64,000 nt of DNA, taken from CAWCAW01 sp963793645. GTDB lineage: Bacteria; Actinomycetota; Acidimicrobiia; Acidimicrobiales; UBA8190. Shown here in pieces: positions 8,598 through 17,668 of the stretch. The DNA is taken from the NCBI GenBank assembly GCA_963793645.1, contig CAWCAW010000006.1, positions 620,001 to 684,000 on the forward strand, read 5' to 3'. Position 1 is the first letter of the stretch, and each line of letters starts with the position of its first letter. The notes beneath the pieces were generated by a model, which saw only the letters and a program-made list of their open reading frames with translations, made no database searches and was not told the DNA's origin. The position numbers and the translations under genes were made by a program.

Positions 8598-10138
8598 GGG
8601 CTGGTGTCCAGAGGTTCCCAGTTCTGGACAACGATCCAGCAGGTGGCCTGAAGGCCGCCTTTGTAGTTGTTGATGCACTGGTTGTCGGCGGCGCTGTTGT
8701 TGTGGATGCGCACGACCCGATACTCGACGGGGCCGTAGAACTTGTTGGTCCCGTAACTGAGGAGCGGGCTCAGCGTGCCCGGGAAGTTCGAGACAGAGGC
8801 CATGGCCTCGACGAACGTCCGCCGGGTCAGGTGGCGGCCCGCCATGCGGGCAGCCTGGGCGAAGAGCCGGATGCCCTGGCACCAACTGGCGATCGGTCCT
8901 TGCTCCTCGATCCATGGTCCCGGATGCCCGGGCGGATCCGGAAACGGATAGGTCCGGCTGGTGCGAAAGGAGTCGAAGCAGCTCCGCACCCCGGGGTCGT
9001 ATCCCCCTTGGCCCTGGGGGCGGTCGTCATCGATGCCCCCCAAGGTCTGGACCGTCACGCCTTGTTGGTTGTCAATGGCATCCTCGAACGGCACCGGCAC
9101 GAGACCGAGCCCGATCTCGATGGTCGACTCGTAATCCGATAAGAGCAGACGCGGGTAGTACTTCTGGGCCGTCTCGGCCAGCAGGTAAGGGAAGAAGGAA
9201 TTGACGGGGAGGAGCGGGAGCACGGCACTGACATCGGCGGCCTGAAAACGTTGGACGATGAGCGGTGCTTGAGAGGTTGTGGAGGCGGTGTCCGACGGGT
9301 TCGCTCCGATCATCTCGATGATCGGATGCGTAATGCCGACGGCGCGAAGGTCGGGAAGCAGGTAGTCGTCCAGGGCCAGCTGGTCCGACGCCCGGTCTCC
9401 CGCCACGATTCCCAGCGTCTGGCCGGCGCCGATGTAGCCCGAGGATTCGGCCCACGCCACCACTGTCTTGAGGATGGCGGCCTGATCGGGGCCCAGCCAC
9501 CACAGGTAGGGCGAACCTTTGGTCGTCCAGTTGGTGACGGTCGTCCACTCGCCGATGAAGGGGGTGTGCCCTTCTTGGGTGACACAGAGCTCGTTGTCAC
9601 CGCTCCATGATCCCAGACCGTCGATCACGGCGAACACTGGTGGGCTTCCTTCGGTCCACTCCTTGCACAAGGCCCGCATATCGGCCTCGTTGGTGGGGTC
9701 ATAGGGAACGATCATGGCGTTGACCTTGCGGCCGTTGATCCCCCCGCCGCTGTTGATTTGATCGACGTAGAAACGAATGGCCTTCACCTGTTCGGCGTCC
9801 TCGAGGTCGCCGGCGAAGCCGAACTCCGACGCCAAGTTGGACAAGTCCGCCACGGGGAAGACCACGTTGATGGTCGACGACGTGACGCCTCGGCTCGACG
9901 TGCTGGCCCGGTCGGGCGGGACAGGAGTGGTTGCCCCGCCAATACCGCCGGTGACGCCACTACCAAGTGTGGATGACGTCGTCGTCGACGGCTTGGTGGA
10001 GCCACTCGAAACATCCAACACGACCACGCCGATCAGGGCGACAATCACCATAATCGTGACGCCCTGCAGCAGCGCAGAGCGTCGACGGAAGCGGCGCCAC
10101 AGCCGGCTCAAAGAGGGAGCGCTGCCTCCCTTGCCCAT
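8594..10138 (-). CDS. extracellular ligand-binding protein, branched-chain amino-acid ABC type
   Basis: A 514-residue protein with a basic N-terminus, one transmembrane or signal-anchor helix (residues 26-44, VTIMVIVALIGVVVLD), a Ser/Thr/Gly linker and a large extracytoplasmic type-1 periplasmic-binding fold. Typical features are the 'AIRFYVDQINSGGGINGRKV' stretch, IVPYDPTNEADMRALCKEW and ...GYIGAGQTLGIVAGDRASD. No lipobox is present, so it appears anchored by its helix. No ABC permease or ATPase lies nearby; the next gene is a coupled nitrilase-family hydrolase. It could serve a distant transporter or act as a sensor or binding protein. The fold is secure and the ligand unknown. Confidence 0.75.
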   Translation of the reverse strand: MGKGGSAPSLSRLWRRFRRRSALLQGVTIMVIVALIGVVVLDVSSGSTKPSTTTSSTLGSGVTGGIGGATTPVPPDRASTSSRGVTSSTINVVFPVADLSNLASEFGFAGDLEDAEQVKAIRFYVDQINSGGGINGRKVNAMIVPYDPTNEADMRALCKEWTEGSPPVFAVIDGLGSWSGDNELCVTQEGHTPFIGEWTTVTNWTTKGSPYLWWLGPDQAAILKTVVAWAESSGYIGAGQTLGIVAGDRASDQLALDDYLLPDLRAVGITHPIIEMIGANPSDTASTTSQAPLIVQRFQAADVSAVLPLLPVNSFFPYLLAETAQKYYPRLLLSDYESTIEIGLGLVPVPFEDAIDNQQGVTVQTLGGIDDDRPQGQGGYDPGVRSCFDSFRTSRTYPFPDPPGHPGPWIEEQGPIASWCQGIRLFAQAARMAGRHLTRRTFVEAMASVSNFPGTLSPLLSYGTNKFYGPVEYRVVRIHNNSAADNQCINNYKGGLQATCWIVVQNWEPLDTSP

Positions 10139-10352
10139 TCGACCTCCTGGTCCATCCGGCCGGCGTGGACCGTGGCGGCGACACTGGGATTGCGCCGTTG
10201 GACGTCATCGTGCCAGAAGGGACCGATGCGCACCAACGTACTTACCCAAACTTGGGGCCGGTCCTGACGGTTCCCCGCACACGTGGGCGCGCCGGAAAAT
10301 TCCCCAGGCACCGGGCGTCGCGTTCCGGTACCGTCCGAATCGCTCATTTCGC

Positions 10353-10642
10353 AGGGGGCGTCTGCTTGTGGAGGCGCCGCTGAGTGTGTACAAGGCGCGA
10401 CGTCGATGGTCCGCGGGGACGATGTCGGGCTTCTCGGGCCCACGGCTATTGCGAATTCGTGAACTACCAGAGCGCCACCTTGGCCCACGCCCTGGGCGCC
10501 ACCGTTCCCCAGTGGATCGACGGCCAACATCGGCACTTCGTTCTACGAGCGCACCGCGCACCGCCCGGGGTCGCCCGGCATCGCCGTGGTGAACTCGGCC
10601 GACGTGACCACAAAGCCGGTCCTCTTCTTGCCACACTGCTGA
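10353..10642 (+). pseudogene. possible decayed coding remnant in a 519-base intergenic gap
   Basis: The gap 10139-10657 between two minus-strand genes holds no intact gene. On the plus strand, three consecutive frame segments read like protein: ...MVRGDDVGLLGPTAIANS ending at a TGA near 10460, then YQSATLAHALGATVPQWIDG one frame away, then TANIGTSFYERTAHRPGSPG in the first frame, ending ...VLFLPHC at TGA 10640-10642. A pair of compensating indels would join them into the C-terminal 90 or so residues of one protein. I do not recognise the family, and no start or upstream half is visible. This is a weak call that could be coincidence in GC-rich DNA. Confidence 0.25.
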
Positions 10643-10657
10643 GAGACCCGACTCGGA

Positions 10658-11731
10658 TTACGCGGAGATACCCGGTCGGCGGAACTGTGGCGCCGCTCGC
10701 CCCGCCACCAGTGGCATGTCGAGGTAGGTCAACAAGCCGGGCTCAGCCTGACAGACATAGGGCACCGCATTGACGACATGCATAGCGGTGGCCACGATGC
10801 CGGGGTTTCTCTCGAGACCTGCCTCGACGGAGTCCGGGTGGAGTTTGTGGAACGTCAACAGGCAGTTTGGATCTCCGGTTATCTCAACCTCAAAGTGTGG
10901 TCCGCCGCTCCCGAATTCCCAAGGCGGGTCAAGGTGTTCCTGGCCCATCAGCCAGTTCACGGCGGCCGTTATGACGGGTTCGCCGTCAACCAAGCCCTCC
11001 CACCGGAAGCGTTGGGCCGCCACCAGACCGGTCCCGATGGACCCGATGGGCGATGGGATCGGCTCGGTGGCCACCGCCATTTCGTGGGTCGTGCGTAACT
11101 CGGCGTCGAGATTGAAGCCCAATTCGTCGGCCACCATGTGCACCGATTGGCGGAACCCCGCTCCCAATGCCTCGGCCATGATGCTTTGGCGTGACTCTTC
11201 GGGTGTCTTCCCGAACAACATCCAGTCACGAATGACGTCGGGTGCACCGTAGGTACGAATGTCGGAGAACTCCTCGGCGCGGACATGGGTGATCGAACTC
11301 GAGAGGGCAGAGATCATGAGTGGGAAACGCTCGGTGATGCCTCCGGGGTGGATGCCGGTGCCATGGAGCGTCACTCCCGCCTGGCGGCACACGCTGTCGA
11401 ACCGCTCTCGTTCGTCGGGCGGTGGGTAGAACCAGCCCAAGGGCGTCACAACGTTCTTGTGCGACTCGAGGATTCTGGTGACGACACCCGGATCGGCGAA
11501 CAACGGGCTGTAGATGACACAGTCGGCATCCAGGGATATGAGCGCATCGACATCGTTGGACGCGGTGACCCCGATAGGGCCACGTCCCACCAGTGTTCCT
11601 ACGTCCTGGCCGGACTTGGCCGCCGAGTGCACCCAACAACCGACCAACTCGAGATCGGGATGCCCAAGCACGCCTTCGATCGCCGCCCGCCCGACGTTGC
11701 CAGTTGCCCACTGGATTACTCGGTAGGTCAC
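10658..11731 (-). CDS. NAD(P)H-dependent amine dehydrogenase-family oxidoreductase
   Basis: A 357-residue protein starting MTYRVIQWATGNVGRAAIEG: a Rossmann dinucleotide-binding N-terminus with the GxxGxxG-like ATGNVGRAA, of the dihydrodipicolinate-reductase/2,4-diaminopentanoate dehydrogenase superfamily. The motif VTLHGTGIHPGGITERFPL in the middle is characteristic of the actinobacterial branch annotated as NAD(P)H-dependent amine dehydrogenase or DapB-like. I chose the GTG at 11731, five bases after GGAGG; the frame is open further upstream but without a ribosome-binding site. The true substrate is unknown. The gene is divergent from the propeller lipoprotein gene to its right. Confidence 0.75.
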   Translation of the reverse strand: MTYRVIQWATGNVGRAAIEGVLGHPDLELVGCWVHSAAKSGQDVGTLVGRGPIGVTASNDVDALISLDADCVIYSPLFADPGVVTRILESHKNVVTPLGWFYPPPDERERFDSVCRQAGVTLHGTGIHPGGITERFPLMISALSSSITHVRAEEFSDIRTYGAPDVIRDWMLFGKTPEESRQSIMAEALGAGFRQSVHMVADELGFNLDAELRTTHEMAVATEPIPSPIGSIGTGLVAAQRFRWEGLVDGEPVITAAVNWLMGQEHLDPPWEFGSGGPHFEVEITGDPNCLLTFHKLHPDSVEAGLERNPGIVATAMHVVNAVPYVCQAEPGLLTYLDMPLVAGRAAPQFRRPGISA

Positions 11732-11786
11732 CACTGCCTCCTGGGTTGACACGACGACAGTACGATGGATTCTTATCAAGACGAGT

Positions 11787-12923
11787 CTGAATCGGCGTAC
11801 GCCTCGTCGTTCCATCGCCTTCTTTGCTGCACTGGGCCTCACCATGGCGGCGTGCTCCTCTGGCCCCGGTGCGACGTCTCCCCAAGCTCGGGCATCGTTT
11901 CTCCATGGGCTCCACGTCGTCACTCAGGTCACCTCGAGCGTCACCCCCAACGGTGACTTGAACCCTTACGGGGTTGCCGTGGTGCCCACCTCGGTGGGCC
12001 GCCTCGTCGCCGGGGACACGCTTGTCGACAACTTCAATGACAGGCACAACGTCATGGGGACGGGGACCACCGTCGTCGAGATCTCCCCCACGGGATCGTC
12101 GCAGGTGTTTGCCAACATCTCCGCTCTGCCTCCAAGACAGAGTTGTCCGGGAGGGATCGGGCTCACCATCGCCCTCGCTGTGCTCCAAGGTGGGTGGGTG
12201 GTGGTCGGAAGCCTTCCGACGGCGGCGGGCGGCACCCTGTCGGGACTGCGACGGGTCGGGTGCCTGATCGTGTTGAACGACGAGGGCACCGCCGTCGAGA
12301 CGATCACCAACCAGGACATCGACGGCCCCTGGGGCCTCACCGCCACATCGAACGCCACGTCGGCCCAGCTCTTTGTGGCCAACGCCTTAGGGGGAACCCT
12401 CGGCACCACACATGGCGTGCCCGACGAAGGAAACGCCACCGTGCTGCGCATCGACCTTCGGCTCAGTGCCACCTCCCCACCCACCGTGACCAAGACGACG
12501 GTGGTAGGAAAGTCGTTTCCGTGGCGCGCCGATCAGAGCGCACTCGTGCTCGCCCCCACGGGCCTCGCCTTGAGCCAGGCTGGGACCCTGTATGTGACCG
12601 ACACCCTCACCGACACCATCTCGGCGATCCACCACGCACGGACACGCGCCAGCGCAGTGGACGCCGACGCCACCATCGTCTCGTCGGGTGGCTCGTTGGA
12701 CGCCCCTTTGGACATGATCACTGCGCCCGACGGAGATCTCGTCGTCGTCAACGGCAACAACGGTGACGCCGTGGAGATCACGCCGACGGGGGCGCAGATT
12801 GCCACCCAGACCTTGGTGAACAATGGCGTCGGCGATCTCATCGGCCTGGCCACGACGGCGTCGGGCAACGGCATCTTGTTCGTCAACGACGGCACGAACA
12901 CCCTTGACCTCGATGCCCCGTGA
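11787..12923 (+). CDS. secreted NHL/SMP-30-like beta-propeller lipoprotein (copy 1)
   Basis: The body is a beta-propeller with repeated strands such as NPYGVAVVPTSVGRLVAGD, GGWVVVGSLPT, GPWGLTATSNA, LVLAPTGLALSQAGTLYV and GDLVVVNGNNGDAVEI. It is a clear paralogue of the protein at 44602-45735. The reading frame upstream of ATG 11844 encodes RRSIAFFAALGLTMAACSS, a lipoprotein signal ending in a lipobox Cys that the ATG would cut off. No ATG, GTG or TTG exists upstream in this frame before 11742. I therefore place the start at the CTG at 11787 (ATT 11769 and ATC 11775 are alternatives). Outer face of the membrane, function unknown. It lacks a visible partner gene, unlike copy 2. Confidence 0.6.
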   Translation: MNRRTPRRSIAFFAALGLTMAACSSGPGATSPQARASFLHGLHVVTQVTSSVTPNGDLNPYGVAVVPTSVGRLVAGDTLVDNFNDRHNVMGTGTTVVEISPTGSSQVFANISALPPRQSCPGGIGLTIALAVLQGGWVVVGSLPTAAGGTLSGLRRVGCLIVLNDEGTAVETITNQDIDGPWGLTATSNATSAQLFVANALGGTLGTTHGVPDEGNATVLRIDLRLSATSPPTVTKTTVVGKSFPWRADQSALVLAPTGLALSQAGTLYVTDTLTDTISAIHHARTRASAVDADATIVSSGGSLDAPLDMITAPDGDLVVVNGNNGDAVEITPTGAQIATQTLVNNGVGDLIGLATTASGNGILFVNDGTNTLDLDAP

Positions 12924-12938
12924 AACCAGGACGCCTGC

Positions 12939-15257
12939 TCACCGAGACAAAACGGCCACCTCGACGGATTCACTGAGGGTGAAGGTCACCTTGTCCGCCG
13001 GCATGGGACGACTGATGTAGTAGCCCTGCCCCAGATCACACCCGAGCTCGGACAGAAGATCGAGCGTGGCCTTGTCTTCGATGCATTCGGCGACCACCCG
13101 CAGGCCCATGGCATGACCAAGGTCGACGGTGGCCCGCACCAGGGCGAGATCCCTCTCCCTGGCCCCGGTCCCGAGCCCGGTGACGAAGGTCCCGTCCAAC
13201 TTGAGCTCTCCGACCGCCAGATCGCCCAGATAGGCAATGGAAGTGAATCCCGCTCCGAAGTCGTCGATCGACACCAGCACCCCGAGACGGCGAAGCTCCT
13301 CGATCACGTGTTGGACGCGTTCCACATTGGCAATGACACTGGTCTCGGTGACCTCGACGATCAGCGATTCGCCGCTCAGGCCGTGCCGGTTCAGCGTGCG
13401 TACAACGACATCGATGAACGAGGGGTCGATCATGTTGGTCGGCGACGCGTTGACAGCCACCGACACCGGTCGCCCCTCCGCCTTCCACCGAGCACATTGA
13501 GCCATCGCTTGGTCGAGCACCCAGCTCGTCAAGGCCGGCATCAGCAGCGCCTGCTCGGCCAGGGGGAGGAACTTCATGGGAGGGACATAGCCAAGTCTCG
13601 AGTTCGGCCAACGCAACAGCGCTTCGACAGACGGGATCTCGCCACTGGCCAAATCCAGCTGCGGTTGGTAGTAGAGCTCGAACTCGCCTTCCTCCACGGC
13701 CCGGCGCAACTCTTCGACGAGCCGCCAAAGATTGCCGCCTTCGTCGAGATCCACGTCATATACCGCGAACGACGAGCTCTGGGTCTTGGCCCGGTACATG
13801 GCAATGTCAGCGCAGCGAAGAAGCTCGTCACAGTCGGTGGCGTCCTGGGGCGCAGAGGCGATCCCGATGCTGGCACTGATGCTGGCGTGCACACCGTTGA
13901 GGACGAACGGTTCTTGCAGGCTGGCGATGAGCCGTTTGGCCACATTGGCGGCACCGTCGGTATCCGCATCGACAAGGAGGACGGCGAGTTCGTCACCACC
14001 CAACCGCACGAGGACTTCCGAATCACGCAACGTGCCCGCCAGGCGCGGGCCCAACTGCTTGAGCAGCCCATCACCGGCCGAGTGGCCGTAAAGGTCGTTG
14101 ACGGCCTTGAAATGGTCGAGGTCGATGAACAGCAGCGCCAGCCTTCGTTTGGGCACCCGACGGTCGGTCTGATCACCGAAAAAGCTGTCCAGTACCTGCA
14201 GGAGATAACGGCGATTGCGCAGTCCGGTGAGCTCGTCGGTGATCGACTGTCGGACGCGATCCCTGGTCACGGTCCGCAGTCCACGGACGGAGCGGGCCAA
14301 TCGCACGCCAACGGTGGCCAGAGTCGCCGCCGACAACACGAGCGCTATTCGACTGACATCGCGCACGCCGCCCACCAACAAGATGACGACGGCCGACGTC
14401 GCCGCTAAGCCGGGAAGCACGAAACTGGTGGTCCTATCGGAGCCCAGGACGTTGGAAGCCCGACGGGGAAGCCATACCGCCATGGTCACCAACAGGCCGG
14501 CGGCGGGCCACGCCAACACGTGAAATGCGGCCTCATTCCTCGGCGTAGCCAGGGACGACGGAAACAAATTGAAGGTATCGCCCACCGCGTTGAGCGCCAT
14601 GGCGGCGGCCAGGAACATCCAGGGTGCCGTCGTTCGACCCGACAACAAAGTGGTGCCTCCGACGACGAGAGCGAACAACAAGAGGTCCCCTATGGGATAG
14701 GCCAGGTTGGTCGCCTTGCCGAGCGACGTTGCCCATATCGAGCGCGACGCCACGCCTTGGAACGCGAACGCGGCGCACACTGCGGCGGCACCCAGCGCGG
14801 CCACAGCGCCATCGAGCCAGTTCGAATCGGCGATCCTCGACACTTCGCGGCGGATGAAGAGGACGACACCGACATAGGCGGGAGGGTAGAAACCGAGCCA
14901 AAAGACGTCAGCCCACGATGGGTTGGCGGGGTAGGCGCCGCCGACCGCCTGGGAAGTCGACAAGGTGTCCCCGATGGCCCACGAAAGCAGGCCGATACCG
15001 AGAGCCAGGGCCAATGCCCGGCCCCGCTCCCGGATCAGTGCTCTCGAAATGCACAGCACGGCAACCGTCAGCTCGAAGCCGTCTGGCAACCAACCGTTGA
15101 CGACCTTCGAGTACTGGTAGTGCGGGCGCAGGAGCGTCCATGCGACGTAAGCCACCAAGAGCAACGCACCCAGCCCGGCTGTGACCAGGACCGTCGTTCG
15201 CATGCGTTCGCCCTGTTTAAAGGGGAGCTTGCCATCGACGAGGGCGAATGAGCTCAT
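12939..15257 (-). CDS. membrane-bound GGDEF-EAL cyclic-di-GMP protein
   Basis: A 772-residue protein. Residues about 20-330 form some nine transmembrane helices of a membrane sensor domain. A GGDEF domain starts near residue 345 (SITDELTGLRNRRYLL), with signature RLGGDELAVLL. The EAL domain (about 515-765) keeps its catalytic set: SVEALLRW, VAVNASPTN, IVEVTETS, SIDDFGAGFTS, KLDGTFV, VAECIED and LGQGYYISRP. It should break down c-di-GMP. Synthesis is possible, but the active-site loop reads GGDEL instead of GGDEF/GGEEF, which may weaken it. An alternative start at ATG 15203 removes 18 residues. It converges on the propeller lipoprotein gene, with 15 bases between their stops. Confidence 0.9.
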   Translation of the reverse strand: MSSFALVDGKLPFKQGERMRTTVLVTAGLGALLLVAYVAWTLLRPHYQYSKVVNGWLPDGFELTVAVLCISRALIRERGRALALALGIGLLSWAIGDTLSTSQAVGGAYPANPSWADVFWLGFYPPAYVGVVLFIRREVSRIADSNWLDGAVAALGAAAVCAAFAFQGVASRSIWATSLGKATNLAYPIGDLLLFALVVGGTTLLSGRTTAPWMFLAAAMALNAVGDTFNLFPSSLATPRNEAAFHVLAWPAAGLLVTMAVWLPRRASNVLGSDRTTSFVLPGLAATSAVVILLVGGVRDVSRIALVLSAATLATVGVRLARSVRGLRTVTRDRVRQSITDELTGLRNRRYLLQVLDSFFGDQTDRRVPKRRLALLFIDLDHFKAVNDLYGHSAGDGLLKQLGPRLAGTLRDSEVLVRLGGDELAVLLVDADTDGAANVAKRLIASLQEPFVLNGVHASISASIGIASAPQDATDCDELLRCADIAMYRAKTQSSSFAVYDVDLDEGGNLWRLVEELRRAVEEGEFELYYQPQLDLASGEIPSVEALLRWPNSRLGYVPPMKFLPLAEQALLMPALTSWVLDQAMAQCARWKAEGRPVSVAVNASPTNMIDPSFIDVVVRTLNRHGLSGESLIVEVTETSVIANVERVQHVIEELRRLGVLVSIDDFGAGFTSIAYLGDLAVGELKLDGTFVTGLGTGARERDLALVRATVDLGHAMGLRVVAECIEDKATLDLLSELGCDLGQGYYISRPMPADKVTFTLSESVEVAVLSR

Positions 15258-15422
15258 AACACTGGGATATCGGCTCGCCGCCGGTCTGACTAAAGGGTCC
15301 TGGGCGCCATCCTTCCTGGCCGCCTGCCTGACGTTTCTTGCGGCTTGGCGTTGGGCATGGTCACTTCGACGCGTCGCACGGTTGGCCGGCGCCGTGCGAC
15401 CGATTGAAGGAGCTGAGCGGCT

Positions 15423-15716
15423 ATGAAGAACACCTGGAAGGGTCTCGTTGTTGGCGCGTTGACCGGAATGCTCGGAGGGGCCGTGATGGATGGGGCGGCG
15501 GCGAGCCGGCGTAAGGCCGCCGCGGTGGCCGACGCTCTCGTGAAGAAGGCAGGCGCCACCCTTGACGCGGCCCCATCGGCTGCGAAGTCCACCACCGCCA
15601 AGGTGGTGGAACGAATTCAGGAGTCAGACGTCGCCGACAAGGTGCACCAGGCGGCCTCGCACATCAACGCAGCCGAGATCGGGGACAAAGTGGGGAACCT
15701 TCTGGGGACCTCGTAG
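15423..15716 (+). CDS. small Ala-rich protein, YtxH-like
   Basis: A 97-residue protein, MKNTWKGLVVGALTGMLGGA..., with one short hydrophobic segment near the N-terminus (residues 7-22) and an Ala/Lys/Asp-rich helical remainder with repeated ADKVHQAAxxI / IGDKVGNLL patterns. It looks like the YtxH-type membrane-tethered helical proteins linked to general stress. AAGGAG lies about 10 bases upstream of the ATG. A strong rho-independent terminator follows 24 bases after its stop, so it ends its own transcript. Exact function unknown. Confidence 0.6.
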   Translation: MKNTWKGLVVGALTGMLGGAVMDGAAASRRKAAAVADALVKKAGATLDAAPSAAKSTTAKVVERIQESDVADKVHQAASHINAAEIGDKVGNLLGTS

Positions 15717-15740
15717 CCGAGCCGACTGCAGCCTTGACGA

Positions 15741-15784
15741 CGCTGTCTCGCGCCGGGTTAGACCCGGCCGCGAGACGGCGTTTT
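15741..15784 (+). terminator. rho-independent terminator
   Basis: Long hairpin: the left arm CGCTGTCTCGCGCCGGGT pairs with CCCGGCCGCGAGACGGCG around a TAGA loop, with few mismatches, and is followed by TTTT at 15781-15784. It lies just after the small YtxH-like gene and would also separate it from the convergent permease gene. Confidence 0.85.
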
Positions 15785-15811
15785 GTTGCCGGGACTGCCT
15801 CAGCACAGAGT

Positions 15812-17380
15812 TCAACCGGTACCTGTCAGGACGAGCTCCAGCTCTTCGAATGTCGGGGCCTGAGGCCGATCGATCGCCTGCGGCCGCTCAACGAAGTCGA
15901 TCACCGTACCCATGTCCTCGTCATGGCTTCGCACTGATGCTTGCATCGACGATTCCAGATCCGTCTCGATCTCGCTGAAGATGTGCCCATGACGACGGCT
16001 GAGCGCGAAGAGCCACGAGCCTCCGACCGCCATCCAGGCCAGGAAGATGTACGGGAAGATATCGACCGGGAACGGCGGCACCGGGAAGAAGCTGCCGATG
16101 GTCGGCACGGCCAGAGCCACGCAGGCGATCACGGTCACCACCACGTGGCGGGGCTTCAGCTCACCGCGCTTCTTCAGGTACACCGGAGCCGCAATGGAGA
16201 TCAGGTAGTACGCCGTCAGAAAGCCGAACGCGGCGAGGGTGCCACCGTCTCCGAAGATGGTAAGGGGGTTGGTGAAGATCTCCAAGACGCACGGGACGGC
16301 CAGGATCAAGAAGATGAAGGTCGTGATGGCCACATGCGGTGTGCGGTTCTTCGGGTGTACCCGCCCCAGTTCAGATGGGAACACGGAGTGATGCGCCATG
16401 GAGAAAATGATCCGGGAACCCGCATTGAGGCAGGTCAGTGACAACCCGAAAAAGCTGATCATGGCGCCGATGGCAACCGGTACCTTGAAGTAACCGACGC
16501 CGTACGCCTTGGACAGAAACGTCAGAGGGGCAGCCAGAGTGCTGAGACTGACGTGCGCGTGCGTGGCTCCGAACACCTCTACGTAGCTCATGAAGACCAT
16601 GAACGCCCCCGTAATGAGCAGGCTGCATATCACCGCTCTGGGGATGTTGCGCAGCGGCTTGCGGGCCTCACCGCCCAAGGTGGTGGCGCTCTCGAACCCG
16701 ACCAGGGAGAAGACGGTGATGACGACGGCGAGGCTGAGGTCATGCAAGGTCATGCCGTGCACCTTCAGCTGTGCCGTGTCAACCGGAAAGCCGTGTTTGA
16801 ACAAGATCACGCACGACAGCGCCACGATGCAGCCCACTGAGGCCACCTCGAAGAGCAACGTCAACAGTGATGAGATCTTGATGTCCTTGTAGGCAACGAG
16901 CCAGCACAAAGAGGCGGAGATGCAGAAGAAGATCACGGGCGGAATAGTCGTGTGGATCCCCATTGAATTCACCACCTGGGCGGCGAAAATGGAGAAGCCG
17001 GTCAGTCCGGCTACGCCAATGAACAGATAGCACCAGATGAGCGACCACCCCGACATGACGCCGGCGGCTGGACCGAGGCCTTTGGCCGTATAGCCATACA
17101 TGGAACCCGGTAGGGCCGAACGCTTGGCGAATTGGTTCAGGCACAGGACGACGAAAAGCAACATCAACGTCCCGAATGCGTAGGCCAGCCAGGTTCCCTG
17201 GCCCGAATCGCCAAAACAGATGGCGATAATCAATACGGCCGTCATGGTGGGAGAGATAAGACCGATTGATTGAGCCAACACGGCCGGGAAACCAAGAGCT
17301 CGGGACTTGAGACGATGACCGTCCTCTTGGTTTCCTGATATGACCGGCTCCCGAGCTCTCGTTGCCTCGATTGTGCTCAT
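15812..17380 (-). CDS. APC-family amino-acid/polyamine permease
   Basis: A 522-residue membrane protein of about 12 helices. Family features: GFPAVLAQSIGLISPTMTAV in helix 1, the GSMYGYTAKGLGPAAGVMSGW segment in helices 2-3, VGFESATTLGGEARKPLRNI after helix 6 (the APC signature 'GFExxxxxxEExxxPxRxIP') and LNAGSRIIFSMAHHSVFP near helix 8. It should import an amino acid, amine or related compound by symport or exchange. The ATG at 17380 has AAGGAG seven bases before it; an upstream in-frame extension lacks one. It is third in a row with the M24 peptidase and XRE-cupin genes on the same strand. Confidence 0.9.
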   Translation of the reverse strand: MSTIEATRAREPVISGNQEDGHRLKSRALGFPAVLAQSIGLISPTMTAVLIIAICFGDSGQGTWLAYAFGTLMLLFVVLCLNQFAKRSALPGSMYGYTAKGLGPAAGVMSGWSLIWCYLFIGVAGLTGFSIFAAQVVNSMGIHTTIPPVIFFCISASLCWLVAYKDIKISSLLTLLFEVASVGCIVALSCVILFKHGFPVDTAQLKVHGMTLHDLSLAVVITVFSLVGFESATTLGGEARKPLRNIPRAVICSLLITGAFMVFMSYVEVFGATHAHVSLSTLAAPLTFLSKAYGVGYFKVPVAIGAMISFFGLSLTCLNAGSRIIFSMAHHSVFPSELGRVHPKNRTPHVAITTFIFLILAVPCVLEIFTNPLTIFGDGGTLAAFGFLTAYYLISIAAPVYLKKRGELKPRHVVVTVIACVALAVPTIGSFFPVPPFPVDIFPYIFLAWMAVGGSWLFALSRRHGHIFSEIETDLESSMQASVRSHDEDMGTVIDFVERPQAIDRPQAPTFEELELVLTGTG

Positions 17381-17668
17381 GGTTTGCTCCTTACCAAACA
17401 GTGGAGGTGTTGTTGCTTCGACTGTAAGGACGAACCGTTTCGAAACAAGATCGGCACGATGAACGCTCGATAAATCGAATGCGATCGACGCAACGACTTG
17501 CAACGACAGCGCAGGCGCGACGACACGATGCGGTACCGATTCAGAGTTGGCCGCCACGCGTCACACGATCGCCGTCTTCGGCGATTCGGTGGCGCGGCAG
17601 TGTTTACAAGCAGTCTGCCAACAAAGATGCTGAAGTGTTCGACGAAACCGAGCCCTCTGCCCGACCAG
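17381..17668. other. gap within the XRE-M24-APC set
   Basis: 288 bases between the M24 peptidase stop and the permease start. Nothing in it looks coding, and I see no strong terminator, so the permease may be transcribed both by read-through and from its own promoter here. Confidence 0.3.
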
